From a bacterium (GTDB taxonomy: Bacteria; AUK180): a DNA stretch of 64,000 nucleotides. The notes under the pieces are model-generated. The model did not search any database. It was not told the DNA's origin and saw only the letters and a program-made list of their open reading frames with translations. Numbering within the stretch: the stretch's first letter is position 1; every line of letters starts with the position of its first letter. Position numbers and translations under genes: made by a program. Shown one piece after another: positions 45,833-56,043 of the stretch. The DNA lies in the NCBI GenBank assembly GCA_023144005.1, contig JAGLGN010000027.1:15703-79702 (forward strand), written 5' to 3'.

Positions 45833-48800
45833 CTATCTTACGATAGCAAATTTTCCGATAGCGGTGTCTCCGTCTATCTCATATACCCAGAAGTAGATAC
45901 CGGAAGCATATTCCAGTACATCAAGGGAGTAGAGAGTAGAAGCAACGATCTCGATCTCTTCCATTATTGAGCCTGAAACACTATAAATGGTGATCTTTCC
46001 GCCGTCCGCGACATTAGCGAAATTCACTACATCTGTGGTAACAGGATTAGGATAGAGTACCATGGCGTCAGCAGTCCCTGCAGCTATATCGAATACTGCA
46101 CTGGCCTGCATTCCCCAATCGATCAAGTATCCTTCTATATCTTCTATACCGGAAGTGGTCAGAGTATAAGCGCCTTCTGCAAGCTCAGATGCGAATGTTA
46201 GGCGCACAACAGTAGCGGATGTCCTGATTGCGGTAGAGGGTACCAGATCTCCGGGAGTAACCAGATAATTTCCCTCAAGTTCTCCTGTGGCCTGAGTTAT
46301 CTCTTCCGTAAAGGTCACATCCAGTACAGTATTGCTGACAACATCGATAGATGCGATTCCGGGAGGATTCACGGCTACGATCGCAAATGCGCCAGTGTTA
46401 ACTCCGCTGAATTCGACACCGTTTCCATCAGTATCTTCAACGCCTTCGACCGTGATCACATAATTATCCGGTGCAAAGAGTGAGGCGAAATCAAGCTGTA
46501 CGGTAGTCACAGAAGTCCTGGTCGCGGTAGCCGGAGTAATATTTCCGGGAGTCACAACAAAGTTGGCCTCTGTTTCAGCCGTTACCTGCGTAACCTCTTC
46601 ACTGAAGGTCAGTGTAAGAGTACTGTTATCGGTAACAACGGTATTTGTAAGCTCCGGCGGAGTTCCCACGCTGATAGAGAAGTTAAGCGCATTATTGCCG
46701 CTCAATTCAACCGCATTCGCTTCTGTATCTTCAACACCTTCCACGGTGAGCAGATAAAGCCCTTGAGCAAAAGGAGCAGCAAATACCAGTGTTACGGTAT
46801 TGGTTGTTATCCTCGTTGCGGATGCAGGTGAAATATCTCCTGCGGTCACAACATAATTACCCAAAGTCTGAGAAGAAGCAAGTGTCACTTCTTCGCTGAA
46901 AGTAACGGTGAGGGTAGCGGTATTAACTACATCAACAGCCGTCAGCTCAGGAGGACTTCCCACTGTGATGGTGAATTCTCCTTCATTCTCATTACTGAGT
47001 TCAATAGCGTTGCCGTCAACATCTTCCACACCTTCTATTGTAAGGGTATAAATATCCTGTGCGAAATCAGAAGCAAAGGTGAGCCGAACTGTATCGGTAT
47101 CGGTTCTTGAAGCAACAGTAGGATTAATATCTCCAACTGTTACAACATAATTGGCCAGGGTTTGAGCCGTAGCAAGCGTCACTTCTTCGCTGAAGTCAAG
47201 ATCCAGTGTATGATTGTCAACTACAGTTATGGTAACCAACTCTGGCGGTGTAAAATCAACGCTGAAGGGATGCGCGATATCTGTCATGGCAAATGGTATG
47301 GTATTTCCACCATAATCATATGCGTCGGCAAATACATAATACTTGTAATCACCGGTAGGTAATGAGTTACTATAAGATGTCGTATCAACGCCCAGGCCCT
47401 GGTAAACATACGGGGCCGGTTTCATATCACCTGAACCGTCAAGTTCGTAAATTGTGATCACATATGTGATCCCGTTTATCCCTGTAGGATTGCCCGCGAC
47501 CCAATTGTCGGTAAGTCCGTTTCCTGTGTAGAGATTCCACTCCAATGTGACTGGTCCGGCAAAAACAGTATCATCTGCGGTAACAATATCCACATAATCG
47601 ACCATATCAACGACAACATCCGTAACATCTGCAGAAAGGTCGGAGATCAGAGGATAATAGGATCCCGTAATAACACCGTCTATCCAATGGGCAACTGCAG
47701 GTGACAGATCATCATCTTCGGCTTCGGGGAAGACAATATATGTCACTCCCTCTTCAAGGCCGCCCTGGAATTCAAAGTATCCCGAACCGTCTGTGACAAC
47801 GGTCATGACCCTGTTTGCTGAATCCAGAAGCTCTTTATACTCATTATTTTTAAAGAGAGACATTGATAAGCCCGCAACCGGATCGTCCTGACCCCAGGAG
47901 ATTGCATGCGAATAGGCATTTCCTGCGATCTTGAGATTAGTGACCTTCTCAACATCGGACTGTTTTCTGACCAATATCTGATAATAGCTGGTGAATGGCG
48001 AATCATAATCCATCTGGCCGACAATACCAACTACCGTCACTGTTTCTCCGAGCGTGAAATCGGCCACGGCATCCCAGGTAATATCACCTGTACCGTCATA
48101 CCAGAAAACCGTTATCCCATAGGAATCGGTCTCTGTGGCATCCTGGACACCCAACTTGTTCCTGTTGGATGTCTTATCAATATAACTGACCACACCAGTG
48201 AATGTAACCAGCTGGCCTTCCTTGGCTTCGATATCCTGCCAGTTCTCTTCCAGTGTGGTATTAATGGCTTCGGGGGTGATCGTGGTTCCTGAAGGCGTGA
48301 TCGTAAAGGTGGTCGTATCAGATACTTTGACTTCAGTGGTACCTCTGTACTCTTCGACTTCGCCCTGACAGATGACCGTATCCCCTTCACTGATACTCAT
48401 TACTTCATAGGAAAATACATTTACTCCGCAGCCGCCTTCGGTCTGAACATAAATTGAGCTTCCGGAAAGTCCGAAAACACCCTGATCGACCGTGGCAATG
48501 CCTTTTATCCATACGGAATTGCCATTCTCCAGCGAATATGCGGGGGAATTAGGATCCGAAGCATTAAATGCCTGAATATCACAAATGTCCGTAAAGGTGA
48601 GATCAAGTGTAGGAACTTCGGTCGCCTCATCGGAAGAGGTTGTAGCAAGCGGCACACAGTTTTTAGCCAATACCTTGTAATAGTATGTTGTGCCGGTAGT
48701 CAAACCGGTATTCATATAACTCGTGGAAGTAAGATCGGAAGCGATCAGATTACCTACGATAATGTTAACGGGAGATGTAGTGCTTCCGTAAAGATCATAT

Positions 48801-51421
48801 GTAACAGCAACATTCTCCGCATCTGTGGCGGCATCCCAGTCAATATCCAGGCGTGCGCCTGATCCGGGATCGGTCGCGGCTATATTTGAAACGCCGGAAA
48901 CCGCCCAATCGGGGGCTGTAACATCAGTGCCTTCGCAACCAAGGACTATATCATCCGCGGAGCGGGGATTAATTGTGTAAATATCGAAACTATACGAAAC
49001 GAAGCCGGTGAGCTGGTCAAGGGCCTGTCCAAGAGGCATGTCCGCATGATAGATCATGTCATCAACTTCGATCTCTTTGGTACCCGCGGCATCCTTGATC
49101 CTCCAATAGCCGTGATTACCGGTAGCGGAAGAAACAACAACATCGTAAAATGTTACCAGAACGCCTTCATAGGACTCAGTGGTCGCATTACATGCAACTT
49201 CGCCGCCCGCGCCGCCGATCGCCTCGACGGTAACCGTTGTCGAATCATAAACAGTTGAAGCGCCGTTATTAGTATAAGAAGTAACATCGATGATCTCGGT
49301 AAGACCGTAATATTCATCTACGGTACCGGTAACGGTTACTTCATCACCGATGGCGGGTTTATTGGTATAGTCGTATACATAAATACCGTTCCATGCCCCG
49401 ACATCGTCAGCGATAAAATATTTATCGAAGCCGTCCGTCATAACAACTCCGGTGAGCGTTACGGGATTACCGTCATCCGGTGAAGAATAACAATCATCGC
49501 CGGAACCGGCAACGGAATTATTGAACTGCACCGCATATATTCCATCCGCAACAACCGCAGCGGGGGTGGTAATATCCAATTCATCGGAAGCAAGCATTGT
49601 CAGAGGCACACAGTTTCTCGCAACGATCTTGTAAAAATACTGTGTTTCAGCGGTCAAGCCGGTGCTGCTGCATGTGGTCGCTGTCTGCTCAGACGAGATA
49701 AGAGTCGCCGCCGAAGTATCCGCGATAGTAGCGGTATGTCTGTAAACATCGTATGTGACCGGCTCTGTATCCTGATCGGCATCCGTCGCGGCATCCCAGG
49801 AAAGCGCGACAGAGGTAGCGGTCGAATCGGTAAATGTAATATTTGAAACTCCTGAAACCGCCCAATCCGGTGCTGTAACATCACTATCATTACAAGCAAC
49901 CGTAACGGGAGCGGTAACGATATCAGAAGCATCTCTTGGATTCAATCTGTAAAAGTCATATCCATAAGAGAGAATACCTGTGATCTGACTTATCGTCTGT
50001 CCGTTTGCAATATCGGCCAGATAGAAAGTATCATCACAGGAAAGCTCCAGTGTTCCGCCTTGATCCTTGATCTTCCAGTATCCGTAATTACTTAGAGGTG
50101 AGCTGACTTCGACATTATAAAGTGTTACAAGGACGCCTTCATAGGCCTCGGTGCCAACATCACAACCCAATCCCCATTGTGCAGATCCTCCAATGCCCTC
50201 AACGGTAACCGTTGTCGCATTGTAGGAATTTCCTGAAGAATTTATCGTAAATGAGGTTACTGACGATAACTGTGTCAGTCCGAAATACTCATCAATTGTT
50301 CCGCTAACGGTAACATTATCTCCTACACTCGGATTATTGGCAGAATCATAAACCATAATTCCGTTCCATGTGCCGTCAGCGTCGGAAACGACATAACGTG
50401 AGCTGGCTTTGGCAGCCGTTACAATACCCTGTATGGTGACCACATTGGTCTCCTCGGGAGAATCATAACATTCTGCCCCTACCACGGCAGTCGTCTGTAT
50501 CACAGAAATGGCAGTGAGTGAATGATCCGGTGTAGTAACGCTCACCTCATCTGAAGAGAGCATTGTCAAAGGTACACAATTCGCTGCAACAACTTTGAAA
50601 TAATACAAAGTATTGGCGGAAAGCCCTGAATTTGTATATGTGGTGCCAACTATTCCCGAAGAAACCAGCGTGACCGACGAAGTATCAGAGATCGTAGCGG
50701 TACTTCGATAAAGATCATAGGTCACCGGTTCGGTATCCTGATCAGCATCCGTAGCGGCATCCCAGGAAAGATCAACTGAAACCGCGGTCGAATCGGTAAA
50801 TGTAATATTTGAAACAGTTGTAACCGTCCAATCCGGCGCTGTAACATCACTGTCATTGCAGCTGGATGACGCGCTTGGATAATCACATGTATGGGTTTGA
50901 GGAGTAGCTGCCGCAGAACTGTCATTCGGACCGATTGTCCATTCCGAAGCGGTCCATGTAGTATTTCCAGTGCCGACCGTGGGAACTCTGGTAGCGACCC
51001 TGTCCGTATATTCCCATGCTTCCGTAGTACCGTCAATGCCGATAACACCGTATACATCAATGGGAGTACCATTATTCACCAGTTCATATACATCATCACC
51101 GTTTCCGACATTGATTCCGGTCTCCCAGTCAGCGGTTTTACTGAAAGCAGTAGTAAATACCGTACCGTTATATGTCGCAACTTTTGCTTCACCGGGCGCT
51201 ATCGATCCTGTAAAGTCAAAGGTGCTACTGGAAGTTCCTGAACCGTTGACATAATAATTGAGTGTGTAATCGGTCAAATCAATGGATGAGTCGGTGGGAT
51301 TGTAGATTTCAATATACCTTGCTTCCCAGCTCTCGAAATGATCACATATTTCAGATAATATCAGATCACCGAAGACTAGAGGTGCAAGGGCCAATAATAA
51401 AAAAATAATAAGTTTCTTCAT
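45833..51421 (-). CDS. Giant secreted protein: lamin-tail, FN3, OB-like and Ig-like repeats, C-terminal sorting domain
   Basis: 1862 residues. After the signal peptide comes a lamin-tail domain (LILSEICDHFESWEARYIEIYN, about 20-170). Then alternate FN3 repeats (DVTAPDW...DLYRSTATISDT) and OB-like modules (VTIQGIVTA...GIMVYDSANNPSVGDNVTVSGT), roughly three rounds. In the C-terminal third are four copies of an Ig-like module of about 90 residues (PPELTxxxV...TFSEEVTxAxxxTxxNYVVT). The last 75 residues start MVLYPNP and end GKFAIVR, a T9SS-like sorting signal. No catalytic domain was seen; likely a surface or extracellular adhesin or matrix protein. It lies 16 bases downstream of the PorV-like gene, its probable secretion partner. 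Confidence 0.8.
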   Translation of the reverse strand: MKKLIIFLLLALAPLVFGDLILSEICDHFESWEARYIEIYNPTDSSIDLTDYTLNYYVNGSGTSSSTFDFTGSIAPGEAKVATYNGTVFTTAFSKTADWETGINVGNGDDVYELVNNGTPIDVYGVIGIDGTTEAWEYTDRVATRVPTVGTGNTTWTASEWTIGPNDSSAAATPQTHTCDYPSASSSCNDSDVTAPDWTVTTVSNITFTDSTAVSVDLSWDAATDADQDTEPVTYDLYRSTATISDTSSVTLVSSGIVGTTYTNSGLSANTLYYFKVVAANCVPLTMLSSDEVSVTTPDHSLTAISVIQTTAVVGAECYDSPEETNVVTIQGIVTAAKASSRYVVSDADGTWNGIMVYDSANNPSVGDNVTVSGTIDEYFGLTQLSSVTSFTINSSGNSYNATTVTVEGIGGSAQWGLGCDVGTEAYEGVLVTLYNVEVSSPLSNYGYWKIKDQGGTLELSCDDTFYLADIANGQTISQITGILSYGYDFYRLNPRDASDIVTAPVTVACNDSDVTAPDWAVSGVSNITFTDSTATSVALSWDAATDADQDTEPVTYDVYRHTATIADTSAATLISSEQTATTCSSTGLTAETQYFYKIVARNCVPLTMLASDELDITTPAAVVADGIYAVQFNNSVAGSGDDCYSSPDDGNPVTLTGVVMTDGFDKYFIADDVGAWNGIYVYDYTNKPAIGDEVTVTGTVDEYYGLTEIIDVTSYTNNGASTVYDSTTVTVEAIGGAGGEVACNATTESYEGVLVTFYDVVVSSATGNHGYWRIKDAAGTKEIEVDDMIYHADMPLGQALDQLTGFVSYSFDIYTINPRSADDIVLGCEGTDVTAPDWAVSGVSNIAATDPGSGARLDIDWDAATDAENVAVTYDLYGSTTSPVNIIVGNLIASDLTSTSYMNTGLTTGTTYYYKVLAKNCVPLATTSSDEATEVPTLDLTFTDICDIQAFNASDPNSPAYSLENGNSVWIKGIATVDQGVFGLSGSSIYVQTEGGCGVNVFSYEVMSISEGDTVICQGEVEEYRGTTEVKVSDTTTFTITPSGTTITPEAINTTLEENWQDIEAKEGQLVTFTGVVSYIDKTSNRNKLGVQDATETDSYGITVFWYDGTGDITWDAVADFTLGETVTVVGIVGQMDYDSPFTSYYQILVRKQSDVEKVTNLKIAGNAYSHAISWGQDDPVAGLSMSLFKNNEYKELLDSANRVMTVVTDGSGYFEFQGGLEEGVTYIVFPEAEDDDLSPAVAHWIDGVITGSYYPLISDLSADVTDVVVDMVDYVDIVTADDTVFAGPVTLEWNLYTGNGLTDNWVAGNPTGINGITYVITIYELDGSGDMKPAPYVYQGLGVDTTSYSNSLPTGDYKYYVFADAYDYGGNTIPFAMTDIAHPFSVDFTPPELVTITVVDNHTLDLDFSEEVTLATAQTLANYVVTVGDINPTVASRTDTDTVRLTFASDFAQDIYTLTIEGVEDVDGNAIELSNENEGEFTITVGSPPELTAVDVVNTATLTVTFSEEVTLASSQTLGNYVVTAGDISPASATRITTNTVTLVFAAPFAQGLYLLTVEGVEDTEANAVELSGNNALNFSISVGTPPELTNTVVTDNSTLTLTFSEEVTQVTAETEANFVVTPGNITPATATRTSVTTVQLDFASLFAPDNYVITVEGVEDTDGNGVEFSGVNTGAFAIVAVNPPGIASIDVVSNTVLDVTFTEEITQATGELEGNYLVTPGDLVPSTAIRTSATVVRLTFASELAEGAYTLTTSGIEDIEGYLIDWGMQASAVFDIAAGTADAMVLYPNPVTTDVVNFANVADGGKITIYSVSGSIMEEIEIVASTLYSLDVLEYASGIYFWVYEIDGDTAIGKFAIVR

Positions 51422-51437
51422 AGAGCTATCCTAAATA

Positions 51438-52364
51438 TCAGAAGCTGAACGCGAAAGATATTCTATGTACAGTGTCGAAGGCCTCGATCGTGGTTCCGTA
51501 AGCATAATCAAGATTCAGCTTCATTCCGTTCTCGAGTGTGTAGCCGGCGCCAAGGCCGCCTGAGAATCCTTCAACATCATAGTCGCCGCCCTTATAGCCC
51601 AATCTGATGGCAAGGTAATCCTTAAAGGAATATTCCGCGCCTATATTGAACTTGAAATCAGTATCGGTGGATTTGCCGAGGTCAAGGAGTACGATAACAT
51701 TATTGGTATCGGAAACCAAGGCACCATAGCTGACGCCAGCACCGAAATACATAGGGATGGGATCGCCTTCGCTCTCATAGGTCATCTGTCCACCGACATT
51801 TCTGATGGAGAGTCCGATGCCAAGAGGCCTGTCAGCGACCTGTACCTTATACAGTCCGCCAACATCAATGGCGACCGTACCGGCTGAATAGCTGTCTATT
51901 GTGGAGCTGATATATTTCATGACCGCGCCGATACCGAAGGCCTCGTTTATCTCACGGCCATAAGCAAGAGCGAACATCGAATCGGAAGCGGTAAAGGTAC
52001 CGTCCTCAAGTCCTGTCTCATCCGTGCGGGGAATATCTCCGTATCCAAGGCTTAGCCATGTGAAACCGAAGGTGCCTATGCCCTCCATACTGTAAACGGC
52101 TGAAGCTGAAGTGATCTGCGTATCCGCGATCCAATTCATATGGGAAAAGGCAACAGTGCCCTGGTCCATAAAAGCAAGTCCTGAAGGATTCAAACGAATA
52201 GCGTTAAAATCGTCGGCAAGCCCGATAAAGGCATCGCCAAGTGCGCTGGGCTTCGCGCCCAGTTCGATCTTCAAGAAGGTGGCAGCGGCTGTACCGGCGC
52301 TGGAACCGGCGAAGACAACTGTCCCCAATAACATGATTGCAACAAAAGAAAATAATTTCTTCAT
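51438..52364 (-). CDS. PorV/PorQ family outer-membrane protein
   Basis: 308 residues: signal peptide (MKKLFSFVAIMLLGTVVFAG), then GTAAATFLKIELGAKPSALGDAF and LNPSGLAF, hallmark blocks of the PorV/PorQ family, and beta strands to a C-terminal FAFSF. In type IX secretion PorV shuttles cargo with C-terminal sorting domains from the translocon to the surface. The adjacent gene encodes such a cargo. Core T9SS genes (PorK/L/M/N, SprA) are not in the window, so the route is inferred. SD AGGAGGT precedes the start. Confidence 0.88.
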   Translation of the reverse strand: MKKLFSFVAIMLLGTVVFAGSSAGTAAATFLKIELGAKPSALGDAFIGLADDFNAIRLNPSGLAFMDQGTVAFSHMNWIADTQITSASAVYSMEGIGTFGFTWLSLGYGDIPRTDETGLEDGTFTASDSMFALAYGREINEAFGIGAVMKYISSTIDSYSAGTVAIDVGGLYKVQVADRPLGIGLSIRNVGGQMTYESEGDPIPMYFGAGVSYGALVSDTNNVIVLLDLGKSTDTDFKFNIGAEYSFKDYLAIRLGYKGGDYDVEGFSGGLGAGYTLENGMKLNLDYAYGTTIEAFDTVHRISFAFSF

Positions 52365-52408
52365 GCTAACCTCCTGGTTATAAAATTTTTAATAATCATT
52401 AGCATAGT

Positions 52409-52437
52409 ATTGTATTACTTTTACAATATAATGTCAA
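52409..52437 (-). promoter_or_regulatory. Predicted promoter of the PorV/surface protein operon
   Basis: Minus-strand consensus TTGACA (52432-52437), 17 bp spacer, TACAAT (52409-52414). Confidence 0.6.
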
Positions 52438-52439
52438 TG

Positions 52440-52643
52440 TAAAATGCAGTATGAAGTATGAAGTATGAAGTATGAAGTGTGGAAAAAGACGAAAACGGAA
52501 TAAAACTGGATGCCACGCTTCGCTCTGCATGACAAAATCCTTCCGTACCACACTTGTCACTTGTGCTCTTGTAACTTGTGCACTGCGAAGCGTCATTGCT
52601 ACTGTATTTATGAAATAATAATAATTCATAAATTTCGTAAGTA
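52440..52643. repeat. Microsatellite-like tract and MITE end fragment
   Basis: Four tandem copies of GTATGAA near 52450-52480, a CTTCGCTCTGCATGACAAAA word, then CTTGTCACTTGTGC and CTTGTGCACTGCGAAGCG (about 52550-52592). At 52593-52620 TCATTGCTACTGTATTTATG closely resembles one terminal repeat of the MITE family, without a clear partner. No gene is seen. Confidence 0.5.
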
Positions 52644-53120
52644 CTAAAAGATGTAGCGTGCGCCTATTCCACCGATTCCCGTGACATGGAAACTTGGAAC
52701 AAATGTGATTCCGGGGCCGGCTTCAATAAAGAGCTCAATAGGCATATCGGGCAGGAAATACGAGAGTCCGATCTTTCCTCTGATCCCTATATGGATCTTG
52801 GTTCCTGAATCCGTTACCCAAGTGGTTCCGGTCCACACAACATCGGTATACGAATGAAAGCTTATTGCACCGCCGCCACCATAATACAATTTGAATGTAA
52901 CATTCTCCAGTACGAGATCCTGCTTGATCACAAAATCGCCGGCAAGATACAAACCGGTCCAGTCCCATCCGATATATCCATCTACCGCTGAGGCTTCGCC
53001 CATATCCATTCTCAAGACAAGCGCATTGGGATAACCCAGGAAAACACCTGCGGATAAATTCCCCGCAGAAGCAGTAACTGTAAACAAGATGACGGCAAGA
53101 ATAACAATATTTTTTTTCAT
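52644..53120 (-). CDS. Small outer-membrane beta-barrel protein
   Basis: 158 residues: signal peptide (MKKNIVILAVILFTVTASAG), then strands rich in Gly and aromatics (VFLGYPNALVLRMDMG, YIGWDWTGLYLAGDF) ending GIGARYIF with a C-terminal Phe typical of outer-membrane barrels. The family is unknown. It is last in the operon running from 55920, with SD GAGGAG. Confidence 0.62.
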   Translation of the reverse strand: MKKNIVILAVILFTVTASAGNLSAGVFLGYPNALVLRMDMGEASAVDGYIGWDWTGLYLAGDFVIKQDLVLENVTFKLYYGGGGAISFHSYTDVVWTGTTWVTDSGTKIHIGIRGKIGLSYFLPDMPIELFIEAGPGITFVPSFHVTGIGGIGARYIF

Positions 53121-53168
53121 AATAGCTCCTCTATGTTAATTGTTGAATGTTTTTTCTTCACTCAAAGC

Positions 53169-53435
53169 TCAAATGTCCTGTTTTTCCTTCAAGGCGATAT
53201 ACTGCTCGGAAAGCTTATCATCTTCAGAGATCTTTATCATCAAGTCCTTATACGCATCAACGCTCATGCTGTGTTCTTTCAATGCGGATAAAGCATTATC
53301 GGGATCTGTTTCAATGACAAGAGAGATCTCAACGGCCTTAAGGAGCTCCTGCGAGGGTTTATCGGTCTGAACCTTGGCACATGCGGCAAAAATAACAATT
53401 ACCGCGATCAGGATAATAACACTTAATTTCTTCAT
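53169..53435 (-). CDS. Small lipoprotein of unknown function
   Basis: 88 residues with a lipobox (VIFAAC) and a helical, acidic mature part. Not recognised. Its start overlaps the stop of the upstream charged protein gene (ATGA) after GGAGG, so it belongs to the MscS operon. Confidence 0.65.
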   Translation of the reverse strand: MKKLSVIILIAVIVIFAACAKVQTDKPSQELLKAVEISLVIETDPDNALSALKEHSMSVDAYKDLMIKISEDDKLSEQYIALKEKQDI

Positions 53436-54196
53436 CTCTTGCCTCCTCTGGAGCCGGAAGATTTCTTCTTCATTTCCAGAACCTTCGTTTCAACGGCCTG
53501 TCCTTCTTTCTTTTCGCCTTTAATCTCATCTGTTTCCGAGGCCTCTTCGCCTGCAGCTGTTTTTTCCATCTCAAATACTCTCCTTTGAGTTTGAGTACTC
53601 TCTTTGGATTCTTTCTTCACTTCTTCTTTGCAGCCATGTTTCTTTCTGGTCTCTTCGTCACAGTCCTTCCCTTTTCCTTTGCCCTTTCCACCTTTGTTCT
53701 CACCGTGATGCATATTGCCTTCGCCGCTGCCGTCCTTCTTATTCTCTCGCTTCATATGACGCTTATTTTCTCTTCTTTTTGAATTTTCCTTCTTGATGGA
53801 ATCAGACAATTCTCTTCCGCGCTTACCCGATCTTACCTGCTCTCTGACATATTCGCCCATGCCTTCATTTGAGATCCCTTCCTTGTCATTGTCTCTTATT
53901 GTGTCCATGACAGCTACGGTCTCTTGAGCTTTCAGATGTCCCTGTTTCAATTCATAGATCACCTTCTTTGCCTCTTCCTTGGATTCGGCAAGCAATTCCT
54001 GCATTTTGGCGGGTAATTGGCTGATAAAGCGGAGCTCATCGATCTGCTCCTGCTTCTCGTCCTTCACATCCGCATCTGAGGAAATTGTTTTTTCCAATTG
54101 TGATTTCGATTCTTCTATGGCTTTTTCTGATTCCTCAGCAAAGACAGGAAGAGCAATAATGAACACCGCAAGCAAAAGTAAAAGTAATTTCTTCAT
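53432..54196 (-). CDS. Secreted, highly charged low-complexity protein
   Basis: 254 residues: signal peptide (MKKLLLLLLAVFIIALPVFAE), a helical acidic part to about residue 130, then Lys/Arg/Gly/Glu-rich low complexity (GGKGKGKGKD) with two Cys near CDEETRKKHGC. Probably periplasmic and largely disordered; nucleic-acid or surface binding is possible but unsupported. It begins one base after the MscS gene ends. Confidence 0.6.
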   Translation of the reverse strand: MKKLLLLLLAVFIIALPVFAEESEKAIEESKSQLEKTISSDADVKDEKQEQIDELRFISQLPAKMQELLAESKEEAKKVIYELKQGHLKAQETVAVMDTIRDNDKEGISNEGMGEYVREQVRSGKRGRELSDSIKKENSKRRENKRHMKRENKKDGSGEGNMHHGENKGGKGKGKGKDCDEETRKKHGCKEEVKKESKESTQTQRRVFEMEKTAAGEEASETDEIKGEKKEGQAVETKVLEMKKKSSGSRGGKR

Positions 54197-55072
54197 CTAT
54201 TTCTCCGTGTGTATTGTAATATTTGGAAACGGGATCTCTATCCCGTTCTCGTCCAAAGCAAGTTTTATCTTTTCGCGCATTTCATAAAAGAGGTCCCAGT
54301 AATCCGCTCCCTGAACCCACATCTTCATCACGAGGTTTACACTTGATTCCGCAAGCTCAGTCACTCCGATAAAGGGTGCGGGGTCTTTCATAACTCTTTG
54401 CTCATCCTCCATCAATTTGGCAAGGACTTCTTTTGCTTTTTTCAGATCAGCTCCGTAAGCGATACCGGTAACGATATCGATCCTGCGAGTGGTTTCGCGT
54501 GAGTAATTTGTTATATTTCCCCCGATGATCGAGCCGTTTGGAACTATCACTATCTTATTGTCAGGAGTTCTGAATTTGGAATTGAAAATTCCTATCTCAT
54601 CAACGGTTCCCGCTGATCCGCCGGCGTCAACATAATCCCCCAATGTAAAAGGTTTAAAAAAGAGTATCATAACTCCCGCGGCGAAATGGGATAAAGAATC
54701 CTTCAGGGCAAAGCCGACCGCAAAACCCAGAGCCCCGAGTATCGCAACAAATGATGTTGTCTGCACACCTAATTTGCTCAAAGCCATGAGAAGGATCAGG
54801 ATGTAGAGGATATAATAAATGATATTTACAAGAAAATTGGACAATGCCTTATCGATATTGCCCCGTATGAGAACTTTTCTCAATCCCTTTCTGATCCCCT
54901 TGGCTATCCAAGTACCAACGATGAAAATAATGATGGCGAATATCAGGCCGGGTCCATATTTTTTTACAATGTCAAGTCCCATCTGCGTATACTTATTCAC
55001 CTGCTCCGCGCCGACTTGAGCGGCAGCAGTAATTGTCTGAGCAATTTGGGCCGTAGTTGTTTCTGCTAACAT
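54197..55072 (-). CDS. mscS: MscS-type mechanosensitive channel
   Basis: 291 residues: three N-terminal helices, the pore helix GALGFAVGFALKDSLSHFAAG, then the beta domain block KPFTLGDYVDAGG and VPNGSIIGGNITNYS, all diagnostic of MscS. It opens under membrane tension to release osmolytes. SD AGGAG lies across the stop of the upstream barrel gene; five genes follow one another from 55920 to 52644. Confidence 0.92.
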   Translation of the reverse strand: MLAETTTAQIAQTITAAAQVGAEQVNKYTQMGLDIVKKYGPGLIFAIIIFIVGTWIAKGIRKGLRKVLIRGNIDKALSNFLVNIIYYILYILILLMALSKLGVQTTSFVAILGALGFAVGFALKDSLSHFAAGVMILFFKPFTLGDYVDAGGSAGTVDEIGIFNSKFRTPDNKIVIVPNGSIIGGNITNYSRETTRRIDIVTGIAYGADLKKAKEVLAKLMEDEQRVMKDPAPFIGVTELAESSVNLVMKMWVQGADYWDLFYEMREKIKLALDENGIEIPFPNITIHTEK

Positions 55073-55080
55073 GACTTCTC

Positions 55081-55920
55081 CTAAAATAAACTATAACTGA
55101 ATGAAAGAGAGATCGTTTCCATTAAACGATGATCCTTCGGAAATATATTTGTAATCCCCGCAACCTGCTGGTCAAAAAGCCATTGAAGATTGAAGCTCAA
55201 ACCAACATACTTCCATAGATTGATATTTATCGTCGTATCCCACTTGATCGATGCGCTGTCAAAGGCAAAGGTATTAAAATACTTCAGCTCGCTACTTAAT
55301 GTGAGTTTATCGGCAAACACCTTCGTCAGCTCGGTAATGAATTGAATACCGGTCTCACTGATAAATGTCTCAAGTTCTTCCAGTGTTTCCGGATCATTCG
55401 CTGAAGAGACACCGTCATCTTCAGCATCGATCAATTGTTTTAAGGCGACACCGAGCTTCGAAGAAAGCTTGAACTTATCCTTATCAGCCCATATCACACC
55501 GACACCTAATGTCTCGGTAATAACGGAGGGATCAAATATTTCTGTGAATTGAGAATCACATGTAATCATGAACAGAGGATTGAAAAATTTCTTGAATTTA
55601 TACATTGCGGTAGATGTAAATGATATCTTATCCGCGGCTTCGGTGATGATCTGAAAGTTCGGATCAGCGGGATTCGGGGCTTCGGAGCGGCCGAATTGAA
55701 GCTGCAGTTTATTGGCCCAATTGAATTTTTCAGTATCCCTTATGGTCTCATGATTCAGGGTCCATATGTAGGTAATGGATGATTTTTCACCGCCGGTCCA
55801 ATTCTTATTCACTGCTGTCTGTGTAAATGAGAATCCTATGCTTCCAGTATTTTTCCATTCTTCTGACATTGGAGAAAGAACAAAAACAAGCAGTATTAAA
55901 AGAGAAATATATCCTTTCAC
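55081..55920 (-). CDS. DUF3078-like outer-membrane protein
   Basis: About 279 residues: signal peptide (KGYISLLILLVFVLSP), then WKNTGSIGFSFTQTAVNKNW and GGEKSS as in DUF3078 outer-membrane proteins, and barrel strands ending SLSFSYSLF. The function is unknown. The frame extends to 55950, but GTG 55920 lies five bases after AGGAGG and is preferred. First gene of the MscS operon. Confidence 0.65.
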   Translation of the reverse strand: MKGYISLLILLVFVLSPMSEEWKNTGSIGFSFTQTAVNKNWTGGEKSSITYIWTLNHETIRDTEKFNWANKLQLQFGRSEAPNPADPNFQIITEAADKISFTSTAMYKFKKFFNPLFMITCDSQFTEIFDPSVITETLGVGVIWADKDKFKLSSKLGVALKQLIDAEDDGVSSANDPETLEELETFISETGIQFITELTKVFADKLTLSSELKYFNTFAFDSASIKWDTTININLWKYVGLSFNLQWLFDQQVAGITNIFPKDHRLMETISLSFSYSLF

Positions 55921-55941
55921 ATTGCCTCCTGAACAGCGTTG

Positions 55942-55970
55942 ATTATACACAAAAACACGCGTTTTTTCAA
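55942..55970 (-). promoter_or_regulatory. Predicted promoter of the MscS operon
   Basis: Minus-strand TTGAAA (55965-55970), 17 bp spacer, TATAAT (55942-55947). Confidence 0.65.
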
Positions 55971-56010
55971 ATACTCGCCTTACTCCGGGAAGTTTTCTTT
56001 TTAAAGGCTG

Positions 56011-56038
56011 TTGTCAGAAGAAAATATTTTGATATAAT
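56011..56038 (+). promoter_or_regulatory. Predicted leaderless promoter of pyruvate kinase
   Basis: TTGTCA (56011-56016), 16 bp spacer, TATAAT (56033-56038), five bases before the ATG at 56044. There is no room for an SD. Confidence 0.6.
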
Positions 56039-56043
56039 ATGCT

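Noticed and set aside
52450-52480. GTATGAA tandem repeats considered as a CRISPR or phase-variation tract
   Set aside because: The units are only 7 bp without spacers, and the tract is not inside a gene. It is over 60 bp downstream of the nearest gene stop, with no sign of switching.
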